Made by a program: the position numbers and the translations under genes
Notes under the pieces: model-generated
Databases searched by the model: none
What the model was told of the DNA's origin: nothing
The model's input: only the letters and a program-made list of their open reading frames with translations
Part shown: piece by piece, positions 1 to 9,900 of the stretch
How the letters are laid out: each line of letters starts with the position of its first letter
How positions within the stretch are numbered: position 1 is the stretch's first letter
NCBI GenBank assembly: GCA_963576475.1
Contig: OY754964.1
Location: 1,252,001-1,316,000 of the forward strand
Source of the DNA: Molanna angustata
Taxonomy: Eukaryota > Arthropoda > Insecta > Trichoptera > Molannidae
Direction of reading: 5' to 3'
DNA length: 64,000 bases

Positions 1-303
1 CTGTGGAACCATCTTCCCAACTTTGTGTTTCCACCATCTTACTACCTGGGTCTTTTTAAGATTAATATTTTCCTGAGCAGATTGCATACCCTCTCCAACG
101 ATACATAGTGCGTTTCTTCAGAAGAGTATAATGGATCCAAATACTAATCGCTGTTGTCCTCTACGTAGCCATGTTGCTTGAATGGGAATATTATGTACAA
201 AAAATAAATAAGATTTGTATGGATTGTGTAACATTATTACTGAGTAGGCTATTCCACAGTCTACCTGATTATTATTATCATTAAAGGCAGTTACTTCTAA
301 TCT
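1..303. other. unassigned AT-rich sequence at window edge
   Basis: I see no recognisable gene or repeat here. A 64-codon open stretch on the - strand (118-312) has no family motif and runs into the MITE that starts near 304. It could be the end of a mobile element, or intron of the upstream part of macoilin. Confidence 0.3.
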
Positions 304-534
304 GGAGGGCAAGTCTGGTCAACTGTCGAAATCAAAACCATCCATGTTTACTCATATCATGGATATAATTATCATATGGAGAACTCCATAAGATAATTAT
401 ATCCATGATATCTATGTTAGGATATTATTAGTGTCCGACCGAAGCTTCGGCCAAAAATAACCCGAATTTTCGGCCGAAGCCGAAGCTTTTTGTCAGCCGC
501 TAAAAACATTTAAAACTTGTATTTACATGCGCGA

Positions 535-666
535 ACATGACATGTGTAGCGGGTGTATAGATTCGGCTGGCCCAGTGTCGCGTGCCGACTGTCGACAGAA
601 ACATGACATGTGTAGCGGGTGTATTGATTCGGCTGGCCCAGTGTCGCGTGCCGACTGTCGACAGAA
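535..666 (+). repeat. two tandem copies of a 66-bp unit
   Basis: A unit beginning ACATGACATGTGTAGCGGGT occurs at 535 and again at 601 with almost no change. It lies inside the hAT-like element. Because 66 is a multiple of three, an open reading frame crosses it, but that frame has no recognisable product. Confidence 0.85.
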
Positions 667-676
667 ACAAAACAAG

Positions 677-1310
677 AGTAGATTTTTAATTATCTCAATA
701 GAGACGAAGTTGGAATATTTTACTGTAGGAGAACCGGGAAATCAAGGCACCTATAGGGCTTACGACCTGTCATCGGCTGGTTTACGTGATCACTTTATGC
801 GCTTGCACAACGTTCACCAATTATGCCTTTTTAATGAGATCCCTATCAATTCAATTTTGAAAGTTCTATATATTGTAATACTGAAATTCTTTTCGCTTGA
901 AAATAAGGAATTTTTACTACAGCCATCTATGTGTGAAATTATGAACAACATTCTTAATATTTATTATTACATTATTTTATTTATTTTTTTGTTGTAACGC
1001 CATCTATTGAGAGAATTGGTTTTTTTGTAAATAATGAGAGCAACAATTCTTATACCTGAGGTGACAAATGCATTTTTCGCATAGAAGTCACCCCTGAATT
1101 GCGCCAGACTTATAAGGTCATTTTTGTCTTATTTACCTACTTGTACCAATGTGTAAGTAATCGAATATTTTTTTATTATTGCATATGCGCAAACATTGGA
1201 TTGAAGCCGATGACAGGTCGTAAGCCCTGTAGGTACCTTGATTTCCCGGTTCTCCTACAGTAAAATATTCCAACTTCGTCTCTATTGAGATAATTAAAAA
1301 TCTGTTAAAA
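677..1310. repeat. inverted pair of about 105-bp segments inside the hAT-like element
   Basis: Sequence at about 677-782 (including AGAACCGGGAAATCAAGGCA) recurs as its reverse complement at about 1205-1310. A related, more decayed copy is near 19800-19920. This is a dispersed repeat, not a gene; the open frames on both strands come from the mirrored sequence. Confidence 0.7.
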
Positions 1311-1489
1311 ATATCTTTGACTCCCGACAGGGAAAAAAATCCAATGTTTGCGCATATGCAATAATAAAAAAAGATTCGAAAACAAGAGTAGTTCTGAACG
1401 CACATGATAATTAATCATTATTAATAATTTGTGTTTGTGCACTGTGTTGTGTTTTGTTGGTTTGAATTGGGTCGATGGGTCATACAGAT

Positions 1490-1652
1490 GGGTCGATGGT
1501 AGAGCGGGTAGCGCGCTGGGTTAGTAATCCAGTGGTCGCGAGTTCGAATCCTGCCTCGACCGATTTCGTTCACCTATAGCACAAGCATTTATTTGCTTAT
1601 TTTAGGGAACGTAGGAAGATGTATATGTACTTGTTTAACAAGGACATATTCA

Positions 1653-1682
<30 letters not shown>
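1490..1682 (+). mobile_element. SINE with tRNA-Thr(AGT)-like head
   Basis: The head (about 1490-1562) folds as a tRNA. The acceptor pairs GGTCGA with TCGACC, the anticodon loop TTAGTAA gives anticodon AGT, and the TPsiC arm contains GAGTTCGAATCC, a good B box. Some 100 bp of unique body follow, then a T-rich/A-rich tail. The same head, body and tail occur on the opposite strand at 63600-63781, so this is a tRNA-derived SINE rather than a stand-alone tRNA gene. Confidence 0.7.
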
Positions 1683-1683
<1 letters not shown>

Positions 1684-2174
1684 AGAAGAAAGTGTGGATA
1701 ACATTAAACCTGAGTATTTTTTTGTTGTTGTTAAAACAATGTATGTACTTATTCACATTAAAGTACCAATTAGATATGTACTTTGGTCGTAAAATACTTT
1801 GGAAGAAAATCTCTTAAATCCTATGTAAATAAATTTTGAAAGCTCAATTTAACTCGCTATTAGTAAATTGTCGTATCGATTTTTAATCATTTTAATGTGC
1901 ATGCTAACCAACTAAGTCACGAAAGCAGATTATTTATTATTTTAATAGATTTTTTTAGTAAAATCAAACCTTCGGCTTCGGCCGAAGGTTACGGCTAAGG
2001 CCGAACAGTCGGCTTCGGCTTCGGCCAAAATCTGACCTTCAGTCGGACACTAGATATTATAGAACTCCATATGATAATTATATCCATGATATGGGTAATC
2101 ATGAGGGTTTTAATTGCGACGGTTGACCAGACTTGCCCCCCTGATCTACAGTAGGTATTCACTAGTTTGCTGTG

Positions 2175-2310
2175 TCAGGACCAAATGCATCGAATAAGCT
2201 CCCATACACCTTCAGACAAATCTTCGTTCAGAAAAAATCTCAAAACGCACCTTTTTCGCAAATCTTACCGCAGCCAAAATGATAAAATGATAATTGTCCT
2301 TACTTAAAAC
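2175..2310 (+). mobile_element. C-terminal remnant of a non-LTR retrotransposon
   Basis: The frame ending at TAA 2305-2307 reads ...SSFRKNLKTHLFRKSY..., the pattern S.FK..LKTHLF usual at the C-terminus of LINE reverse transcriptases. An AT-rich 3' tail follows, which appears to have been amplified into the 44-bp array just downstream. It is a 5'-truncated, non-functional fragment. The clade is not assigned. Confidence 0.55.
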
Positions 2311-2372
2311 AGGAATTATTATTCCTAGTTAGATAGAGATAGATAAAGTGATGGAATGATTAATTTTTTATT

Positions 2373-3372
2373 ATGATGCCAACTAGGGAGCACACATATT
2401 TTTATTTTATTTTATTATGATGCCAACCAGGGAGCACACATATTTTTATTTTATTTTATTATGATGCCAACCAGGGAGCACACATATTTTTATTTTATTT
2501 TATTATGATGCCAACCAGGGAGCACACATATTTTTATTTTATTTTATTATGATGCCAACCAGGGAGCACACATATTTTTATTTTATTTTATTATGATGCC
2601 AACCAGGGAGCACACATATTTTTATTTTATTTTATTATGATGCCAACCAGGGAGCACACATATTTTTATTTTATTTTATTATGATGCCAACCAGGGAGCA
2701 CACATATTTTTATTTTATTTTATTATGATGCCAACCAGGGAGCACACATATTTTTATTTTATTTTATTATGATGCCAACCAGGGAGCACACATATTTTTA
2801 TTTTATTTTATTATGATGCCAACCAGGGAGCACACATATTTTTATTTTATTTTATTATGATGCCAACCAGGGAGCACACATATTTTTATTTTATTTTATT
2901 ATGATGCCAACCAGGGAGCACACATATTTTTATTTTATTTTATTATGATGCCAACCAGGGAGCACACATATTTTTATTTTATTTTATTATGATGCCAACC
3001 AGGGAGCACACATATTTTTATTTTATTTTATTATGATGCCAACCAGGGAGCACACATATTTTTATTTTATTTTATTATGATGCCAACCAGGGAGCACACA
3101 TATTTTTATTTTATTTTATTATGATGCCAACCAGGGAGCACACATATTTTTATTTTATTTTATTATGATGCCAACCAGGGAGCACACATATTTTTATTTT
3201 ATTTTATTATGATGCCAACCAGGGAGCACACATATTTTTATTTTATTTTATTATGATGCCAACCAGGGAGCACACATATTTTTATTTTATTTTATTATGA
3301 TGCCAACCAGGGAGCACACATATTTTTATTTTATTTTATTATGATGCCAACCAGGGAGCACACATATTTTTT
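2373..3372 (+). repeat. 44-bp tandem array, 23 copies
   Basis: Units start ATGATGCCAACCAGGGAGCA and repeat every 44 bp from 2373 to the copy at 3341. They are nearly identical; the first copy differs by one base (AACTAGG for AACCAGG). Such homogeneity implies recent expansion. The array follows the 3' end of a LINE fragment and lies 266 bp upstream of a macoilin exon. Confidence 0.97.
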
Positions 3373-3638
3373 GTTTGTTATTATATAAATACTGAGTGGT
3401 CTCTGTGGTGTATTGTTTGTAAGTTTCCTTTCTTATCTATATAAATGTATTATTATTAATTTTCAATGCCCTTGAGGTGAAATATTCACGAAAATGGCTC
3501 TATATAAATAATCCAAATTATTATATTATTATTGTTCGGTCTATCAAGTTTATTTTTGAACATACTAACATTCTTTGTACATGAAAGGAAGAACTTTAAG
3601 AAAGATTAGAGTTCATAATAATTTTGAGTATGTCGCAG

Positions 3639-3922
3639 GGGAAAACAGCGAACGTCAATTGCGTCAAGCCAGATTGGAGATAAGCCAACTCCGTCAGCAG
3701 AACGAGCAGTTGACTTCCCGTCTCAGCGCCAGCAGAGCCTCTGAGAGGGCGTCACTGGCCGCCGCGGAAAGGAGGGTGGCAGAGGAGCGCAGGAAGGGGG
3801 AGGGGGGAAGACAGAGGAGGGCAGCTCTGGAGGCTGAACTGAATACACTCAGGACCCAGTTGCAGCAGACCAGGGAGAGAGGACAGAGGCTCGAGAGAGA
3901 CTTACATATGGCAGAACAACAG
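3639..3922 (+). CDS. MACO1: macoilin exon: coiled-coil segment
   Basis: The acceptor is GTCGCAG at 3632-3638 and the donor CAG/GTTTTT at 3923. The exon supplies the last two bases of a split codon and then 94 residues beginning ENSERQLRQARLEISQLRQ, a nearly unbroken coiled coil. It ends in phase 0 after AEQQ. The open frame continues past the donor, but the intronic part loses the coiled-coil character. Confidence 0.85.
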
Positions 3923-6900
3923 GTTTTTATTTCAAATTTAATATGGTTATCATATTCTAGAAAAAAGAAATACTCAGAAAGATATTGGGACCTGTGCAGG
4001 TACGCAGATATGATAACAAGATGCACAGTATTTATTGTGAGAGAAGGGAATATTGCACTGCACCTATCTGATGGTACACTTTTTCCTTTGTATTGGAGGT
4101 CTACAAGGAAGGCACCCACTATAACCTCTATATCACAATACTATAATGTTGGTATGACACACCACTTCTAAACATGGTTTGTGGTATTAAATGCGCACGG
4201 TGCATAGTTTTAATCTATATTTCGTCTTGTATCGAACTTCACTGTCAGTGAGACGTACACGGTGACGAGTTGTAGACGATTATAATGACTGCTGAATTCT
4301 GTTAATACTGATGTAGGTAGTAATACTTTTGGGAGAGGAAAGGGTTTTAAGTGTTGCCACATTTACCAAACACCAGGATAGACGGAGATGACTTGGAATG
4401 CTGGAGGAGGCTAAAGCTCACAATGGACTGTGGAGTCATTGATGATGATCATATTCTAAAGAGGCTAACAATAAGTCTCATTTTGAAACTAACAGGAACT
4501 ATGTCAAAATTGATTTACAATCACACTTTAAAATGTTGACATTCTGGAGATATGTGATATTTATCGTCTCACAAATCCAGACCGAAAATGCAATTAAAAA
4601 CTATCTCTACACTGGGAATCAAGCCCGGGATCTTGCTCAGGAGTCAGATATTTAACCAACTAAGCCACGAAGGCTGATAATAATTTTAGTGCCCTTGGAG
4701 TGATATTGTATCACATACACTTCTTCAAAAGAATAAGCAGATCAATGCATAAATTATTAAAAAGAGTAAAATAAATATATCAATGGATTAAGCTCTGAGG
4801 GGGTTTCTATACTAATTATCGACGAAGTTTTTATTTGGTAGAATTCCATTATAAGTTTTATCTATAATTAAAAGTAAAGACTTTTTGATTCTACATTAAT
4901 TTTTTATTCTGCGCGATAGGCCTATTTCGCCTTGTTAGGGCATTAACTAGCTTATGACTATTTTGACAAATTTTACTTATATTTATAGATTAATTATGTA
5001 GGAGGAGCTTACAGGTTCTTGTGATTGGTCATTTAAAACTATTGATATTATACAATACAAAATGAAATAAATTTACTTTATTCTGGTTGGTTGAGACTAT
5101 TTATATTTGACCAATCCCTATTTAGATAATTAGTGAAATTGAATATAATGAATTGATTTATGGTAATGGCTGGTTTTTTCGGTGTAACGGTACATGGTAT
5201 TGTGCCCTAATGGGCAGTGAAATGCATTGTGTTTACAATATTAGGGATTATTTCTTAAACTATTGTTGATATGTAGGTAGGTATTCTTGGTGGAGTAGTA
5301 TGATGGATGTATCTGAAACAATTATTATTCAGTTTCTATACTACTTTTTCAATAATTGTGATTGCACATATGTTTTCATCTTCTGTACAGTCCGCACAAA
5401 GATATTAACAGTGGGTGAGAAGGAGTTAGCACCAATCTGATGCTATTACTCTGATGATCCTCGCACATAATAGAAAATAAGAAGGAAAGTAACCCCATTA
5501 ACCTTTTTGATTCATGAATTAATAATGTTTAAACTATACAACTGCATTCAGAGATTGTCTGTATGCGGAATTGTTAGTTTTTGTAAACTAAAGGGCCTGA
5601 AGGGACGGGAGATGCTGATGGGTCTGATGGATGTATCTGAAACATTGCCGGGGGTTCACTAGTTTATTCATAAATAAATTAAAAATTACTCATTTCGACA
5701 TAACATTTGAAAAAAGTGTCGTCTGAATTAGTGATAAAATATGTTTTGTTCTGTGTTTCAAGGTGAGTACTTTGGAAGGAAAGTGTCTGGAGAGGGAGCG
5801 TGACTCTGGACCCGAGGCTTGGAGGAAGGCTCTGACGGCAATGAGTGAGAGAGCACAGCACCTGGAGAGATCCCTGAGTGCCGAGACTCGCATCAAACTG
5901 GATCTGTTTTCAGCCGTCGGGGAGGCTAAGAGACAGTTGGGACTACGTGAAGGTTTATTATTTTCTTTTATTTATAATAAACATGATTTTATACACAAAT
6001 GTTTCGACAACAATAAAGGCACAACATAATAAAGCACAGTATATATATATCCATACCATCGACATTCGCTCTACAATATGCTAGGGATAGCCCCTGTGTT
6101 ATATTGGGAGCAGTCATTGTTTTGTAGAACATTATTTATAATAAACATGATTTTATACACAAATGTTTCGACAACAATAAAGGCACAACATAATAAAGCA
6201 CAGTATATATCCATACCATCGACATTCGCTCTACAATATGCTAGGGATAGCCCCTGTGTTATATTGGGAGCAGTCATTGTTTTGTAGAACATTATTTATA
6301 ATAAACATGATTTTATACACAAATGTTTCGACAACAATAAAGGCACAACATAATAAAGCACAGTATATATCCATACCATCGACATTCGCTCTACAATGTG
6401 CTAGGGATAGCCCCTGTGTTATATTGGGAGCAGTCATTGTTTTGTAGAACATTATTTATAATAAACATGATTTTATACACAAATGTTTCGACAACAATAA
6501 AGGCACAACATAATAAAGCACAGTATATATATATCCATACCATCGACATTCGCTCTACAATATGCTAGGGATAGCCCCTGTGTTATATTGGGAGCAGTCA
6601 TTGTTTTGTAGAACATTATTTATAATAAACATGATTTTATACACAAATGTTTCGACAACAATAAAGGCACAACCTAATAATAAAGCACAGTATATATCCA
6701 TACCATCGACATTCGCTCTACAATGTGCTAGGGATAGCACCTGTGTTATATTGGGAGCAGTCATTGTTTTGTAGAACATTATTTATAATAAACATGATTT
6801 TATACACAAATGTTTCGACAACAATAAAGGCACAACATAATAAAGCACAGTATATATATATATATATCCATACCATCGACATTCTCTCTACAATATGCTA

Positions 6901-9900
6901 GGGATAGCCCCTGTGTTATATTGGGAGCAGTCATTGTTTTGTAGAACATTATTTATAATAAACATGATTTTATACACAAATGTTTCGACAACAATAAAGG
7001 CACAACATAATAAAGCACAGTATATATATATCCATACCATCGACATTCGCTCTACAATATGCTAGGGATAGCCCCTGTGTTATATTGGGAGCAGTCATTG
7101 TTTTGTAGAACATTATTTATAATAAACATGATTTTATACACAAATGTTTCGACAACAATAAAGGCACAACATAATAAAGCACAGTATATATCCATACCAT
7201 CGACATTCGCTCTACAATATGCTAGGGATAGCCCCTGTGTTATATTGGGAGCAGTCATTGTTTTGTAGAACATTATTTATAATAAACATGATTTTATACA
7301 AAAATGTTTCGACAACAATAAAGGCACAACATAATAAAGCACAGTATATATATATATATCCATACCATCGACATTCGCTCTACAATATGCAAGGGATAGC
7401 CCCTGTGTTATATTGGGAGCAGTCATTGTTTTGTAGAACATTATTTATAATAAACATGATTTTATACACAAATGTTTCGACAACAATAAAGGCACAACAT
7501 AATAAAGCACAGTATATATCCATACCATCGACATTCGCTCTACAATATGCTAGGGATAGCCCCTGTGTTATATTGGGAGCAGTCATTGTTTTGTAGAACA
7601 TTATTTATAATAAACATGATTTTATACAAAAATGTTTCGACAACAATAAAGGCACAACATAATAAAGCACAGTATATATATATCCATACCATCGACATTC
7701 GCTCTACAATATGCTAGGGATAGCCCCTGTGTTATATTGGGAGCAGTCATTGTTTTGTAGAACATTATTTATAATAAACATGATTTTATACACAAATGTT
7801 TCGACAACAATAAAGGCACAACATAATAAAGCACAGTATATATCCATACCATCGACATTCGCTCTACAATATGCTAGGGATAGCCCCTGTGTTATATTGG
7901 GAGCAGTCATTGTTTTGTAGAACATTATTTATAATAAACATGATTTTATACACAAATGTTTCGACAACAATAAAGGCACAACATAATAAAGCACAGTATA
8001 TATCCATACCATCGACATTCGCTCTACAATATGCTAGGGATAGCCCCTGTGTTATATTGGGAGCAGTCATTGTTTTGTAGAACATTATTTATAATAAACA
8101 TGATTTTATACACAAATGTTTCGACAACAATAAAGGCACAACATAATAAAGCACAGTATATATATATCCATACCATCGACATTCGCTCTACAATATGCTA
8201 GGGATAGCCCCTGTGTTATATTGGGAGCAGTCATTGTTTTGTAGAACATTATTTATAATAAACATGATTTTATACACAAATGTTTTGACAACAATAAAGG
8301 CACAACATAATAAAGCACAGTATATATATATCCATACCATCGACATTCGCTCTACAATATGCTAAGGATAGCCCCTGTGTTATATTGGGAGCAGTCATTG
8401 TTTTGTAGAACATTATTTATAATAAACATGATTTTATACACAAATGTTTCGACAACAATAAAGGCACAACATAATAAAGCACAGTATATATATATCCATA
8501 CCATCGACATTCGCTCTACAATATGCTAGGGATAGCCCCTGTGTTATATTGGGAGCAGTCATTGTTTTGTAGAACATTATTTATAATAAACATGATTTTA
8601 TACACAAATGTTTCGACAACAATAAAGGCACAACATAATAAAGCACAGTATATATCCATACCATCGACATTCGCTCTACAATATGCTAGGGATAGCCCCT
8701 GTGTTATATTGGGAGCAGTCATTGTTTTGTAGAACATTATTTATAATAAACATGATTTTATACACAAATGTTTCGACAACAATAAAGGCACAACATAATA
8801 AAGCACAGTATATATATATCCATACCATCGACATTCGCTCTACAATATGCTAGGGATAGCCCCTGTGTTATATTGGGAGCAGTCATTGTTTTGTAGAACA
8901 TTATTTATAATAAACATGATTTTATACACAAATGTTTCGACATCAATAAAGGCACAACATAATAAAGCACAGTATATATCCATACCATCGACATTCGCTC
9001 TACAATATGCTAGGGATAGCCCCTGTGTTATATTGGGAGCAGTCATTGTTTTGTAGAACATTATTTATAATAAACATGATTTTATACACAAATGTTTCGA
9101 CAACAATAAAGGCACAACATAATAAAGCACAGTATATATATATCCATACCATCGACATTCGCTCTACAATATGCTAGGGATAGCCCCTGTGTTATATTGG
9201 GAGCAGTCATTGTTTTGTAGAACATTATTTATAATAAACATGATTTTATACACAAATGTTTCGACATCAATAAAGGCACAACATAATAAAGCACAGTATA
9301 TATCCATACCATCGACATTCGCTCTACAATATGCTAGGGATAGCCCCTGTGTTATATTGGGAGCAGTCATTGTTTTGTAGAACATTATTTATAATAAACA
9401 TGATTTTATACACAAATGTTTCGACAACAATAAAGGCACAACATAATAAAGCACAGTATATATATATATATATCCATACCATCGACATTCGCTCTACAAT
9501 ATGCTAGGGATAGCCCCTGTGTTATATTGGGAGCAGTCATTGTTTTGTAGAACATTATTTATAATAAACATGATTTTATACACAAATGTTTCGACAACAA
9601 TAAAGGCACAACATAATAAAGCACAGTATATATCCATACCATCGACATTCGCTCTACAATATGCTAGGGATAGCCCCTGCGTTATATTGGGAGCAGTCAT
9701 TGTTTTTGTTTGTTAAAGAACATTATTTTTATTAAACTGATTTCAGCATAATGGATCACACACTATAACTTTCCATACACACTTTATAAACTGTTCCATA
9801 TAACATACACCTGCCACGCACAGCACACGCACCACACACCACACACATGTATACACACACAAAGATAGTGTGGTGGAAGATAAATTTTTTTTTTTGAAAA

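Larger units (their letters stand above)
429..2052. mobile_element. hAT-like non-autonomous DNA transposon nested in a MITE
   Basis: The element starts TAGTGTCCGACCGAAG and ends CTTCAGTCGGACACTA, an inverted repeat differing at one of 16 positions. It is flanked by the 8-bp direct duplication GATATTAT (421-428 and 2053-2060). An 8-bp duplication and a TAGTG-type end are typical of hAT elements. Internally it has reiterated CTTCGGCC-rich subterminal motifs, two copies of a 66-bp unit, an inverted internal segment and a tRNA-headed SINE. No transposase reading frame is visible. Its insertion splits an older MITE, which gives a relative age. The superfamily call is inference from ends and duplication length. 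Confidence 0.75.
304..2143. mobile_element. palindromic MITE, split by a nested hAT-like element
   Basis: The outer parts (about 304-428 and 2053-2143) are the two halves of one short palindromic element. The left end carries GGGCAAGTCTGGTCAAC and the right end its complement GACCAGACTTGCCCCCCT. Inside both ends are inverted copies of the tract CATATCATGGATATAATTAT. The same family is complete at 61687-61873, is interrupted by a SINE at 36447-36866, and survives as a right half at 38546-38620. It has no coding capacity, so it must have been moved by another element's transposase. Exact outer ends are uncertain by a few bases. Confidence 0.75.

Noticed and set aside
1490..1562. Functional tRNA-Thr gene
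   Set aside because: The body and tail downstream are shared with the copy at 63600-63781, as in a SINE. A functional gene is not excluded but is the weaker reading.
2373..3372. CRISPR-like array of regular repeats
   Set aside because: The 44-bp units are directly adjoining with no unique spacers, and the surroundings are eukaryotic introns.
3694..4119. 141-codon - strand frame opposite the macoilin exon
   Set aside because: It mirrors the GC-rich coiled-coil exon and has no domain of its own.
6078..9716. Many overlapping open frames of 69-73 codons on both strands
   Set aside because: They recur with the satellite unit, exist on both strands at once, and have no conserved domain. They are products of the repeat.
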